Below are positions 1 to 8,907 of a stretch of 64,000 nt of DNA, in pieces. The notes beneath the pieces were generated by a model. That model was not told the origin of the DNA and made no database searches. It saw only the letters and a program-made list of their open reading frames with translations. The number at the start of each line of letters is the position of its first letter. Position 1 is the first letter of the stretch. Source of the stretch: RPQJ01 sp963696545 (GTDB lineage Bacteria > Pseudomonadota > Gammaproteobacteria > Steroidobacterales > Steroidobacteraceae). The stretch spans positions 62,001 to 126,000 of the forward strand of contig CAVOKQ010000012.1 of the NCBI GenBank assembly GCA_963696545.1. Direction: 5' to 3'. Both the position numbers and the translations under genes were made by a program.

Positions 1-1
1 C

Positions 2-259
2 TTCCCGTCCTACGCGCTCGGCGGATTCATCGCCGCGCAGCTCTACGAGACACTGCGCAGCGACCATCCCGACCTGGATCGCGAGGTCGAGGCGGGGCGT
101 TTCGGCAGCCTGTTCGAGTGGCTGCGCCAGAACGTCCACAGCCATGGCGCCAGCCTGAGTTCCCAGGAGCTGATCAAGAAGGCGACCGGCAAGGCGCTGA
201 CGGCGGCGCCGTGGCTCCGGTACGCTGAGGGCAAGTACCTCGAAGAGACCGAACAATGA
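2..259 (+). CDS. Carboxypeptidase Taq (M32), C-terminal fragment
   Basis: The open frame enters from the left edge and ends with TGA, giving the last 85 residues of a longer protein. The stretch FPSYALGGFIAAQLYETLR followed by EWLRQNVHSHG and LIKKATGKAL matches the C-terminal helical end of M32 zinc carboxypeptidases, as I remember the family. These enzymes trim C-terminal residues from peptides in the cytoplasm. The HExxH active site lies upstream of the window and cannot be checked. ttcA starts 10 bases after the stop, so the two may be co-transcribed. Confidence 0.82.
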   Translation, partial: FPSYALGGFIAAQLYETLRSDHPDLDREVEAGRFGSLFEWLRQNVHSHGASLSSQELIKKATGKALTAAPWLRYAEGKYLEETEQ

Positions 260-269
260 TCCGAGTCCG

Positions 270-1121
270 ATGAGCGCCGTACTCGAACGTCCGTCGAACA
301 GCTTCAAGCGCCTGCAGGCCCGCCTGCGCGGCCTCGTGGGCAAGGCGATCGAGGACTTCGCGATGATCGCCGAGGGCGATCGCGTGATGGTTTGCCTGTC
401 GGGCGGCAAGGACTCGTATACGCTGCTCGACGTGCTGCTCTCGCTGCAGCGGAGCGCCCCGGTGAAGTTCGAGCTGGTCGCAGTGAATCTCGACCAGAAG
501 CAGCCCGGCTTCCCGGTCCACGTGCTGCCCGAGTACCTGGCGGCGCTCGGCGTCCCGTTCGAGATCCTCGAGCAGGACACCTACAGCGTCGTGAAGCGCG
601 TAATCCCCGCTGGCCGCACGATGTGCGGGTTGTGCTCGCGGCTGAGACGCGGCCGGCTGTACCGGTATGCGGCAGAAAACGGCATCACGAAGATCGCGCT
701 CGGGCACCACCGCGACGACATCGTCGAGACGATGTTCCTGAACATGTTCTTCGGCGGGAAGCTGAAGGCCATGCCGCCGAAGCTGCTCTCCGAGGACGGC
801 CGGCACGTCGTGATCCGGCCGCTCGCGTACGTGCCCGAGCGCGAGATCGAGCGCTACTCGCGGGCGCGGAATTTTCCGATCATTCCGTGTCGGCTGTGCG
901 GCTCGCAGCAGAACCTGCAACGCGTCGCGGTCAAGAAAATGCTCGCGGACTGGGAGCAGGAATACCCGGGTCGCACCGAGACGATCTTTTCTGCATTGCG
1001 CAACGCGACCGCGTCGCATCTCGCCGATCCGTCGCTGTTCGATTTCGCAGGCATCGACCAGCGGCGCGTGCCTGCCGACGGCGTCGTCGAGAGTGGGATC
1101 GAGCCGTGGGACGAGTCTTAG
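270..1121 (+). CDS. ttcA: tRNA 2-thiocytidine biosynthesis protein TtcA
   Basis: Cytoplasmic enzyme that thiolates cytidine 32 of certain tRNAs using ATP and a [4Fe-4S] cluster. The PP-loop ATP-pyrophosphatase motif SGGKDS is at residues 44-49. The cluster cysteines appear as CGLC (C119, C122) and C207 in IPCRLCGSQ, the same spacing as E. coli TtcA. The length of 283 residues is slightly below the E. coli protein. The ATG lies just downstream of the M32 carboxypeptidase stop, and no better start is visible. The frame is intact. The gene is followed by a 400-base intergenic region of palindromic repeats, which probably ends transcription. Confidence 0.97.
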   Translation: MSAVLERPSNSFKRLQARLRGLVGKAIEDFAMIAEGDRVMVCLSGGKDSYTLLDVLLSLQRSAPVKFELVAVNLDQKQPGFPVHVLPEYLAALGVPFEILEQDTYSVVKRVIPAGRTMCGLCSRLRRGRLYRYAAENGITKIALGHHRDDIVETMFLNMFFGGKLKAMPPKLLSEDGRHVVIRPLAYVPEREIERYSRARNFPIIPCRLCGSQQNLQRVAVKKMLADWEQEYPGRTETIFSALRNATASHLADPSLFDFAGIDQRRVPADGVVESGIEPWDES

Positions 1122-1160
1122 CTGCCACGGCGTGAACCACGCCCGCTTTCGAGCAGCGGC

Positions 1161-1275
1161 GAGTCCGGGAATCCGGAGTGGCTTCCCCGGGACGGCGTGA
1201 ACCCTTCCCTGGGGCCTCGCGCGCAGCGTCCATGCTGCGCGACGCCCGGGTAAACCACTCCGGATTCCCGGACTC
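1161..1275 (+). repeat. Palindromic intergenic element A
   Basis: Perfect 21-base inverted arms lie at 1161-1181 and 1255-1275 (left arm begins GAGTCCGGGAATCCGG). Between them, about 1192-1245, is a core with an inner hairpin, GCGCAGC-GTCCAT-GCTGCGC. The core resembles those of the elements at 1388, 31705 and 31945, but the outer arms are unrelated to theirs. The element sits between the convergent ends of ttcA and the permease gene, so the RNA stem could serve as a terminator for either strand. No protein-coding signal is seen in the rest of 1122-1528. Confidence 0.85.
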
Positions 1276-1387
1276 GGACCTGCCCTGTTTGCGCTCGTGA
1301 TTCGCGCCGCCAGCGTGTGGACTCGCGGCGGCTCATTGAATCTTGCGTTTTGCTGACGCGGTCGCGCGCTCGATGCGAGGACGTGCT

Positions 1388-1512
1388 GCGCTTCGCGGGG
1401 TGTCCGGCAGGTGTTTCCCGGGCGTCACGAGGCATGGACGCCGAGTGCGAGCCCACATGGACGTGCTCTTGGCGTCCCGGGAAAGACCTCCCGGACAGCC
1501 CGCGAAGGGCGC
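1388..1512 (-). repeat. Palindromic intergenic element B (inverse orientation)
   Basis: Long imperfect inverted arms lie at 1388-1422 and 1476-1512, with few mismatches over about 35 bases. They enclose a core at 1423-1475. Read on the minus strand, the core aligns with that of element A, sharing GGCTCGC, GCGTCCATGC and GACGCCCGGG. A and B therefore form a head-to-head pair of the same family between two convergent genes. Arm sequences differ from A, although both contain CCCGGG-like segments. Confidence 0.78.
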
Positions 1513-1528
1513 AACCCCCGTCAGCAAA

Positions 1529-2984
1529 TCAGCCGCGAGAATCCTTCCGCAGCTTGCTGTGCCGATACCCGTACCCGAAGTACACGGCAAACCCGATCGC
1601 CGTCCAGACACCGAGTCGCACCCACGTGTCGTGCGGCAGGAAGTACGTCAGGCCGAGGCACATCAGCACGCCTGCGGTGCAGACCAGCGGGGCGGCCGGG
1701 ACGCGAAACGGACGCGCCGCTTCCGGCATCGTGAAGCGCAGGATCAGCACGCCGGCGCAGACCGCCGTGAACGCCAGCAGGATGCCGATCGACACCAGTT
1801 CGCCGAGCACGTCGATCGGGAATATGCCCGCGAAAATGGCGGCGATCACCCCGGTGATGATCGTGCCGACGTGCGGCGTGTGGTGCTTCGGGTGCGACCT
1901 TCTGCAGTTGCGGTGGCAACAGCCCATCGCGCGACATGGCCATGAAGATGCGCGGCTGGCCGAGGATGGACATCAGGATCACCGACGTCATGCCGACGAT
2001 CGCGCCGATCTTGACCGGCAGGCCGAGCCAGAAAAGCTCCGGGTGTGCGTCGAGCGCGACCGCCACCGGCGCCGCCACGTCGAGTTTCTTGTAGCTGACC
2101 ATGCCCGTCATGACTGCTGCCATCGCGACGTAGAGCACGGTAGAGATCACGAGTGCGCCGAGGATGCCTGCGGGCACGTCGCGCTGCGGGTCGCGTGCTT
2201 CCTGGGCCGTGGTGGCCGCCGTGTCGAAGCCGATGTAGGCGAAGTAAATGATCGCCGCGCCCATCATCACGCCGCTGAAGCCGAAGTGGCCGAACTCGCC
2301 GTTGTTCGCCGGCAGGTAAGGCCTCCAGTTGGACGTGTCGATGAACGAGAGCCCGGCGACGATGAACAGCAGGATGATCGCGACCTTGATCACGACCATG
2401 ATGTTGTTCAGCGACGCCGACTCGCGGATGCCTCGATAGCAGATCCAGCTGAGCACGGCCACGATCAGCACGGCGGGCAGGTTCACGAGCGCGCCGGTGG
2501 CGACCAGCGTGTGTTCCGCTGTCTTTTCGACCGGGGCATTGGTCAGCGCCGCGGGCAGGTGCAGCCCGAGTTCCTCGACCAGGTTCACGACGTACCCTGA
2601 CCATCCGACGGCGACCGTCGCCGCCGACATCATGTATTCGAGCGCGAGGTTCCAGCCGACGAACCACGCGACGGCCTCGCCGAGCGTGGCATACGTGTAG
2701 CTGTAGGCGCTGCCGGAGACCGGGATCAGCGCGGCGAGCTCCGCGTAGCAGATCGCGGCCAGGCCGCAGCCGACCGCAGCGACGAGGAACGCCAGTGTCA
2801 CCGCGGGTCCGGTGTGATTCGCGGCCACCGTGCCGGTCAGCACGAAGATGCCGCTGCCGATCATCGACCCCAGGCCAATCGAGGTCAGCGTGCGGGCACT
2901 CAGCACCCGGTTGAGCCGCGGGCCCGACTCGATCTCGCGCGCGATGGCTGCCACCGACTTGCGGGCGGCAAGTTGTCTGAGCAC
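1529..2984 (-). CDS. APC-family amino-acid permease (one frameshift)
   Basis: Inner-membrane amino-acid transporter of the APC superfamily, of about 484 residues with around twelve hydrophobic segments. The first helix carries IGLGSMIGSGIFVLTG, the signature GSGIF region that contacts substrate. EYMMSAATVAVGWSGY and the later FDTAATTAQEARDPQRDVP are typical of the cationic amino-acid transporter branch (YfnA/CAT type). The substrate cannot be told. The GTG at 2984 is chosen because it precedes the conserved N-terminus and has a G-rich ribosome site upstream. The frame breaks near 1896, where one extra base (TGC[G]ACC on the plus strand) separates LQKV from PKHHTPHVGTIITG. Removing it gives a full-length protein, so the gene is probably intact. 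Confidence 0.9.
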
Positions 2985-3077
2985 TGGTGGGGACCCCCTG
3001 GTTGTCGTTGCGGGCAAGTCTCTCACACGGCCGCGGCAGTCCGCAGCCCCGTTCGCGGGCTGCCGTATCATGCGCAG

Positions 3078-4556
3078 ATGTCCGAGAGCGTCGATCCGCC
3101 CGTCGAGCCGGCCGCCCCGAGGCCGATTCCCGCGAGTTACTGGCTCGTCCCGGGTCGGCTGCTGGTGGGTGAGTATCCGGGCTCGCAGTCGCGGGCCGAG
3201 GCCATGGAACGGCTGAGGCGGTTTCTGCAGGCGGGCGTGACCTGCTTCGTCGACCTTACCGAGCCCGGAGAGCTGCCGTCGTATGAGTCGCTGCTGCCGT
3301 TTGCGACGCCCGATGGCCGACGCGTGGAATACCTGCGCGAGCCCATCCCGGACCACGGCATTCCCGAGGCCCGCGAGGTCATGGAGCGCGCGATCGGGTT
3401 GATCGACGACGCGCTTGCGGCCGGGCACGTCGTCTACCTGCATTGCCGCGCAGGCGTCGGGCGCAGTGCGACGGTGGCCGGCTGCTGGCTCGCGAGCCGG
3501 CCTGGCCGCGCACTGGATGCCTGCGAGGAGCTGCAGCGCTACTGGCAGCAGAGCTCGAAGTCGCAGCAATGGGATCAAGTGCCGGAGACCAGCGAGCAGG
3601 AGGATTACGTGCGAGGCTGGGTAGCACGGCCCGCCGCGCGTTTACAGGTGGCATCGTCCGGCCAGCTCGACCTCGACGCGCGGGCCCGCGGCGCGCTGCT
3701 GGGACTCGCAGTGGGCGATGCTGTTGGTTCGATGCGCGATACTGCCGCCGCATCCGAGGGCCGCTGGACTCAACACACCGCGCTCACGCTCTGCCTCGCC
3801 GAGAGCCTGCTCGACAGCGGCCGGTTCGACGCGCGCGACCAGATCGAGCGCTATGTTCGCTGGCAGCGGGAAGGGCACCTGACGGCAACTGGGCGACCTG
3901 CGACAGTCACGCCCGACGTGGCCAAGGCGCTTGCGAATTACCAGTGGCGCGGCCAGCCGATGGCCGGGTCGCACGACCCGCGGGACCGCACGACGGCGGC
4001 ACTGCCGCGCACGATCGCCGCAGCGGTCTTCTCGGCAGCCGACCCGGAGGCCGCAGTGCACCTCGCGGGCGAGTGTGCGCGCACGACGCACCAGTCCCCG
4101 CTCGTGCTCGATTGCTGCCGGTACTACGGAGCCATGCTCGCCGGCGCGCTGCGCGGCGAGGATCCAGGCAGGTTGCTGGAAGGCCTCTACGAGCCCGTTC
4201 CGGGCCTATGGGATCGGCGTCCGCTCAAGCCGGCGGTCGCCGCGATGGCGCGGGCGAGCGAGACGCCACCCGCAGAGGTGCATGGAAAGCGTGCGGCTGC
4301 GCCCGACATCGTGGCTGCGCTGGCTCGCGTCAGGAACGCGGTCGCCCGCGCCACGGATTTCGAGGATGCCCTGCGGCGCGCGTGCGAGTCGGCGGTCGAG
4401 CCCGGGCTCGAGACCGCACTTGCAGGAACGCTGATGGGGTCGATCGCCGGGCCGGACGCGATTCCCGGCGAGCGGGTCGCAGGCATTGCTCGCGTCGAGT
4501 TGATCGAGTCGTCGGCAGTGCGACTCAGCCGGGCCGGCGGAGGCGCCAGGACATGA
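3078..4556 (+). CDS. Dual-specificity phosphatase fused to degenerate ADP-ribosylglycohydrolase
   Basis: A 492-residue fusion. Residues 20-185 form a cysteine phosphatase: the P-loop is HCRAGVGRS with C123 and R129, and D92 in PDHG fits the general acid, so it looks active. Residues 200-470 have the ADP-ribosylglycohydrolase (DraG/ARH) fold, seen in ARGALLGLAVGDAVGS and the DAIP-E tail. The metal-binding acids are gone: the usual WTDDT reads WTQHT (230-234), and the GGDTDT-like motif reads EPGLET (441-446). The second half is therefore predicted to be catalytically dead, perhaps a ligand-binding module. The ATG at 3078 follows a short divergent gap from the permease gene. The stop overlaps the next gene by ATGA, implying translational coupling. 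Confidence 0.85.
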   Translation: MSESVDPPVEPAAPRPIPASYWLVPGRLLVGEYPGSQSRAEAMERLRRFLQAGVTCFVDLTEPGELPSYESLLPFATPDGRRVEYLREPIPDHGIPEAREVMERAIGLIDDALAAGHVVYLHCRAGVGRSATVAGCWLASRPGRALDACEELQRYWQQSSKSQQWDQVPETSEQEDYVRGWVARPAARLQVASSGQLDLDARARGALLGLAVGDAVGSMRDTAAASEGRWTQHTALTLCLAESLLDSGRFDARDQIERYVRWQREGHLTATGRPATVTPDVAKALANYQWRGQPMAGSHDPRDRTTAALPRTIAAAVFSAADPEAAVHLAGECARTTHQSPLVLDCCRYYGAMLAGALRGEDPGRLLEGLYEPVPGLWDRRPLKPAVAAMARASETPPAEVHGKRAAAPDIVAALARVRNAVARATDFEDALRRACESAVEPGLETALAGTLMGSIAGPDAIPGERVAGIARVELIESSAVRLSRAGGGART

Positions 4557-5584
4557 GCCCGCCGCGGCGCCGTGAGCCCGCATGGACGCGCCTCGACGAC
4601 GAGGCACTGCTGGACAAGCGTTTCTGCGACCTCAGGCTGAGCCTGACCAGCTCGCGGCTCGAGCAGAGCGTGCGCCGTCTCTATGCGGAACTCGATCACA
4701 AGGGCATTCGTTTCCGGCCGCACTTCTGGCTTTCCGAAGAGTGGTTCTCGCCGGACGGAATCCCGGGCATCGCGATTCCGTTCTACCTCGCGCATCCGCG
4801 ACTGATGCGCCTCGAGCGGCGCTTCATGCACGAGGTCGAGGGCGGCAACGACAAGTGGCTGATGCGCATCCTCCGGCACGAGACCGGGCACGCGATCGAC
4901 ACGGCGTTCGGCCTGAGGCGCCGCAAGGCCTGGCGGGAGACGTTCGGCAAGGCGTCCCGCCGCTATCCGCAGCGCTATTCGCCGCGCCCCGGCAGTCGCC
5001 GGTTCGTGCTGCACCTCGGCCACTGGTATGCGCAGAGTCATCCGACCGAGGACTTCGCCGAGACGTTTGCGGTGTGGCTGCCACCGCGCTCCCGCTGGCG
5101 CAGCCAGTACGCGGGCTGGCCGGCGTTCGCGAAGCTCGAGTTCGTGGACCGCAAGATGCGGGAGCTCGAGGGGCAACGCGCGCTCCGGTTGAGCCGCGAC
5201 ACGGCCGAACCGCTGTCGGGCAACACGCGGACGCTGCGCGAGCACTACCGGCGCAAGCAGGTGCGCTACGAGGTCGACCTCGCACGTTCCTACGATCGGC
5301 GGCTGCTGCGTGTGTTCGGCCGCCGCGAGGACCATCCGCGCGGCCTCGCCGCGAGCCGCTTCCTGCGGGAGATCCGGCCCCAGGTCCGCCGCCTGCTGAT
5401 CCGCCGCGCCCGGATGCACCCTTACCTGGTGAACCACGTGCTGCGCACCGCGACTCAACGCGCGCGCGTGCTCGACCTCAGGCTGAAGGGCAGCCAGCGC
5501 AAGGCCAAGCGCGACGTGCTCGGGATGCTCGAACGAATCATGCTGGACATGCTGCTCAGGGACCGGGAGAACTACGCCCTATGA
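4553..5584 (+). CDS. Putative zinc metallopeptidase, HETGH type
   Basis: A 343-residue protein without signal peptide or membrane segment. It carries a zincin motif, RHETGHAID, with H109, E110 and H113, followed by EDFAETFAVW, where E170 could be the third zinc ligand. This matches the uncharacterised family annotated as putative zinc-binding metallopeptidases; the substrate is unknown. The C-terminal third is highly basic (many Arg and Lys) and may bind nucleic acid or an acidic partner. It overlaps both neighbours by ATGA, so the three proteins are probably made in fixed ratio. The pairing with an ATP-grasp ligase suggests an add-and-trim system for a peptide or amide product, which is inference. 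Confidence 0.75.
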   Translation: MSPPRRREPAWTRLDDEALLDKRFCDLRLSLTSSRLEQSVRRLYAELDHKGIRFRPHFWLSEEWFSPDGIPGIAIPFYLAHPRLMRLERRFMHEVEGGNDKWLMRILRHETGHAIDTAFGLRRRKAWRETFGKASRRYPQRYSPRPGSRRFVLHLGHWYAQSHPTEDFAETFAVWLPPRSRWRSQYAGWPAFAKLEFVDRKMRELEGQRALRLSRDTAEPLSGNTRTLREHYRRKQVRYEVDLARSYDRRLLRVFGRREDHPRGLAASRFLREIRPQVRRLLIRRARMHPYLVNHVLRTATQRARVLDLRLKGSQRKAKRDVLGMLERIMLDMLLRDRENYAL

Positions 5585-6609
5585 AGAAGCCGCGCGTACT
5601 GGTGCTGGTGCACGAGAGCCTCGTGCCGCCCGAGAGCACGGACGGCTACAGCGAGCAGGAGATCGACGAGTGGCGGACTGAGTACGACGTCACGACGTCG
5701 CTGCGCGCGATGGGCCACGAGGTCAAGGTACTCGGCCTGGGCGACAACCTGGCCGACTTGAGGAACGCCATCACCGACTGGAAGCCCGACGTCGCATTCA
5801 ACCTGCTCGAGGAGTTCCAGGGCATCGTCACGTACGACCAGTATGTCGTCGCGTTCCTCGAGCTGATGAAGCTACCCTACACCGGCTGCAATCCGCGCGG
5901 CATGATGATCTCGCGCGACAAGGTGCTGTCGAAACAGATCCTGAGCTACCACCGGATCCCGACCGCCCGCTTCGCGCTGCTGCCGCGCAATCGCCGCTAT
6001 CTCGAGCCGCGCCGCCTGAAGTTCCCGCTGTTCGTCAAGTCCGCGACCGAGGACGCATCGCTCGGAATCTCGCAGGCCTCGATCGTCCACGACGCGCAGA
6101 AACTCCGCGAACGGGTCGAGTTCATCCACGAGCAGACCACTTCGGACGCGCTGGTGGAGGAGTACATCGAGGGCCGCGAGATCTACATCGGCGTGATGGG
6201 CAACGAACGGCTGACGACGTTCCCGCTCTGGGAGCTCGACTTCGGCACGTTGCCCGACGTGATGGCTGGCATCGCGACTCGCAAGGTCAAGTGGGATCGC
6301 AATTACCAGCGCAAGCACGGCATCGATACGGGGCCCGCGCGGAATCTTCCGGAGGGCCTCGAGCAGCGCATCGGCCAGGTCGCGCGACGCATCTATCGTG
6401 CGTTGTGCCTGAGCGGCTATGCACGCATCGACCTGCGGCTGAAGCCCGACGGCAGCGTGTTCGTGCTGGAGGCCAATGCGAACCCGAACCTGTCCCAGAC
6501 CGAGGACTTTGCGACGTCGGCCCTGACGAGCAGCCTCGGCTATGACGCGCTCCTCGACAGGATCATGAAGCTGGGGTCGAGCTACCAGGCGGCGTGGAGG
6601 CAGAGTTGA
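5581..6609 (+). CDS. ATP-grasp ligase, D-Ala-D-Ala ligase-like
   Basis: A 342-residue ATP-grasp enzyme. The N-terminal preATP-grasp domain begins KKPRVLVLVHESLVPP. The central part has FPLFVKSATEDASLGIS and LVEEYIEGREIYIGV, and the end has ARIDLRLKPDG and FVLEANANPNLS, which supply the Mg-ATP carboxylates and the asparagine. These features place it with the D-Ala-D-Ala ligase/RimK superfamily, which activates a carboxylate as acyl-phosphate and forms an amide. It lacks the canonical Ddl substrate signature and is not beside cell-wall genes, so it is probably not the housekeeping Ddl. The substrate is unknown. Both ends overlap neighbouring genes. Confidence 0.85.
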   Translation: MKKPRVLVLVHESLVPPESTDGYSEQEIDEWRTEYDVTTSLRAMGHEVKVLGLGDNLADLRNAITDWKPDVAFNLLEEFQGIVTYDQYVVAFLELMKLPYTGCNPRGMMISRDKVLSKQILSYHRIPTARFALLPRNRRYLEPRRLKFPLFVKSATEDASLGISQASIVHDAQKLRERVEFIHEQTTSDALVEEYIEGREIYIGVMGNERLTTFPLWELDFGTLPDVMAGIATRKVKWDRNYQRKHGIDTGPARNLPEGLEQRIGQVARRIYRALCLSGYARIDLRLKPDGSVFVLEANANPNLSQTEDFATSALTSSLGYDALLDRIMKLGSSYQAAWRQS

Positions 6610-8279
6610 CGACAGGTAAATGGATGCTGGATCGCCGGCCGTGGTTGCGCGGCATTCGAGTCGGATTGGTGCTCGCCGCGTTCGCTACGTCGCTGGCAGC
6701 AGTCACGCCCTCGATTGCAGTCGGGCAGGAGCAGCAGACGGCTGCGGCCCGGGCGACCGAGGGCGCGCCGGAACCCGCGGACCTTATGATCGCGAATCGC
6801 CGCATCTTCACGATGCGTGCGGAAGGTTTCGGCGCGGCACCGCCGGGTGCGCGTGCGCGGGCAGTGAGTGAAAACATCGGCCTGATGGTCGAGCAGGGCG
6901 GGCCGCTGCAGGTCACGAGCCAGGAGCTGCCCGAGGGCGTCGCCGTGCTGATCGATGGCAGGCTCGTGTTCCGGGTGCTGAACGCGGACGTCGACCCGGA
7001 AGCTGGCGAGACGGTCAAGAGCGCGGCGGCAGGGGCCGTGCGGAACCTGGCCACGGCGCTCGCCGAGATACGCGAAGCCCGGGACGCCCGCGCGATGCTG
7101 CCGGCATTCGGCTACGCGCTGCTGGCCACCATGGTCCTGCTCGGGGGATTGTGGCTCCTTGTCAGGGCCTATCGGTGGCTCGCCGGTCGCGCGCACGGCA
7201 TGGTCCGGCGGCGCTTCTCGGGCCTGCTGCCCGACTGGGCGAACCAGGTCATGGGCGAGGCGGCGCTTGCAGGCCTCTTTACGCTGCCTCTGAAGCTGCT
7301 GGCCACGTTGATCGCAGTACTGTTCTCGTACGAATGGGCAGCATTCGTCCTCCAGCGTTTCCCATATACGCGTCCCTGGGGCGAGGCCCTGTTCGACAAC
7401 CTCGTCGACGCGCTGGGCGGGTTCGGCGCAGCGATCCTGAAGGCTGTGCCGGGACTGATGTTCGTCGCGCTGATAATCCTGCTGACGCGGATCATCGTGC
7501 GAGCGGTGCGTGCGTTCTTCGATGGCGTGCACCGTGGCAGCATCAAGGTCGGCCTGCTCGACGAGACAACGGCTCGCCCGACAGGGCAGCTGGTCATCAC
7601 CGGCATCTGGATCCTCGCGCTGGTGGCTGCCTATCCCTACATTCCGGGCAGCGAGAGCGAGGCCTTCAAGGGCATCGGCGTGTTCGTCGGCCTGATGCTG
7701 TCGCTCGGGGCGTCCGGCATCGTGAACCAGGCGGTGAGCGGGCTGATGCTGATGTATACGCGGGCGCTGCGCCCCGGCGAGTTCGTGCAGATCGGCGAGT
7801 ACGAGGGCACGGTCAAGTCGGTCGGCTTCGTCACGACGCGAATCGAGACGCTGCGGCACGAGGAGATCAACATCCCGAATGCCGTGATCGCGACCAGCGT
7901 CACCCGCAACTACTCGCGGTTGGCGGCGGACGGCGGCCTGTGGATCGCGACCAAGGTGACGATCGGCTACGACACGCCCTGGCGCCAGGTACATGCCATG
8001 CTTGAGCTTGCGGCAGCACGCACCGAGGGCGTCGAGAGGGATCCGGCACCGCGCGTCCGGCAGACGGCGCTGCAGGATTTCTACGTCGAGTACACGCTGC
8101 TGGTGTGCATCGCCAACCCGCAGCTGCGCGTGGTCACGCTGGACAAGCTGCACGCGAACATCCAGGACGCGTTCAACGAGTCCGGCGTGCAGATCATGTC
8201 GCCCAACTACGAGGCCGACCCGCAGTCGCCCAAGGTCGTGCCGCGCGACAAGTGGTTCGAGCCACCCGCGGCCCGCTAG
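6606..8279 (+). CDS. MscS-family mechanosensitive channel with periplasmic N-terminus
   Basis: Inner-membrane small-conductance mechanosensitive channel homologue of about 557 residues. A signal peptide (LVLAAFATSLAAVTPSIAVG) precedes a periplasmic domain of about 150 residues and then several hydrophobic helices. The pore-lining segment is in VGLMLSLGASGIVNQAVSGL. The cytoplasmic MscS beta domain (FVQIGEYEGTVKSVG, INIPNAVI) follows. I chose TTG at 6606 because GGAGG lies five bases upstream and it overlaps the preceding stop; GTG 6594 and ATG 6624 are alternatives. It closes the cluster with the ATP-grasp and peptidase genes. A role in releasing osmolytes is known for the family; any link to the cluster's product is speculative. 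Confidence 0.86.
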   Translation: MTTGKWMLDRRPWLRGIRVGLVLAAFATSLAAVTPSIAVGQEQQTAAARATEGAPEPADLMIANRRIFTMRAEGFGAAPPGARARAVSENIGLMVEQGGPLQVTSQELPEGVAVLIDGRLVFRVLNADVDPEAGETVKSAAAGAVRNLATALAEIREARDARAMLPAFGYALLATMVLLGGLWLLVRAYRWLAGRAHGMVRRRFSGLLPDWANQVMGEAALAGLFTLPLKLLATLIAVLFSYEWAAFVLQRFPYTRPWGEALFDNLVDALGGFGAAILKAVPGLMFVALIILLTRIIVRAVRAFFDGVHRGSIKVGLLDETTARPTGQLVITGIWILALVAAYPYIPGSESEAFKGIGVFVGLMLSLGASGIVNQAVSGLMLMYTRALRPGEFVQIGEYEGTVKSVGFVTTRIETLRHEEINIPNAVIATSVTRNYSRLAADGGLWIATKVTIGYDTPWRQVHAMLELAAARTEGVERDPAPRVRQTALQDFYVEYTLLVCIANPQLRVVTLDKLHANIQDAFNESGVQIMSPNYEADPQSPKVVPRDKWFEPPAAR

Positions 8280-8283
8280 CGGC

Positions 8284-8682
8284 TCACAGCGTGTGGCCGA
8301 GCTTCTGGTAGTGGTTGCGCTCGAATGACGACTGGCAGTCGAAGCATCGGCTGGCGAACGGCGTGAGCTGCAGCCTGCGGAATTCGATTGGCGAGCCACA
8401 CTGCTCGCACTGGCCGTAAGACCCGTCCGACACGCGCAGCAGCGCCGCCTCGATCGCGCGCAGTTCGTCGAGGTCGCGGTCGATCTCGGCGAGGTTGACG
8501 TCGACCATCAGGTCCGCGAACGACTCGTCCTCGAGCTCATGCACTTCGTTCGCAATCTGCACGTACTGCTCGGAGTCGCTCTTCAGCAGCGCCTGGCGGA
8601 TCTCCTCGCGCAACTGGCTGGTGCGGTCACGCAAGCGCGATTTCAGCTCGTCCAGCTGCTTTGCTTCGAGGTGCTGCCTCAT
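8284..8682 (-). CDS. DksA/TraR-type zinc finger protein
   Basis: A 132-residue protein with a long coiled-coil N-terminal half and one C-terminal zinc finger, CEQCG followed about 18 residues later by CFDC. This matches the DksA/TraR family, which enters the RNA polymerase secondary channel and, with ppGpp, modulates initiation. The coiled-coil tip acids are plausibly EIDRDLDE, but the canonical DxxDxA tip of DksA is not clear. It may be a DksA paralogue rather than DksA itself. It is convergent with the MscS gene, ending five bases from it, and divergent from the DUF2934 gene. Confidence 0.85.
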   Translation of the reverse strand: MRQHLEAKQLDELKSRLRDRTSQLREEIRQALLKSDSEQYVQIANEVHELEDESFADLMVDVNLAEIDRDLDELRAIEAALLRVSDGSYGQCEQCGSPIEFRRLQLTPFASRCFDCQSSFERNHYQKLGHTL

Positions 8683-8907
8683 CCCTGTTCTCCTGGCGGG
8701 CGGACCCGGCGGGGCGCCGGTCGTGGCCGCTCAAAGCATCGGCCGCGGGTTTCCTTCGACCAATACGGGAATAGCGCAGGCCAGGTCCCGGAAATTCTCG
8801 CAATCCGGGGGAACGGGACGGCCGCCCAGCTGTCATAATTGCGTGCAATAGTCCGGCCACCGTGGGATCCCCCGCGGCACTCGGTTGGACTGCTGGAGGA
8901 AATCGAG

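Noticed and set aside
1161..1512. CRISPR array
   Set aside because: Only two inverted units with unrelated arms; no regular direct repeats and spacers, and no cas genes in the window.
1317..2600. Long plus-strand open frame opposite the permease gene
   Set aside because: Its product is compositionally odd (His/Asp/Arg-rich, no domains) and it lies antisense to a clear membrane transporter; GC-rich codons create such shadows.
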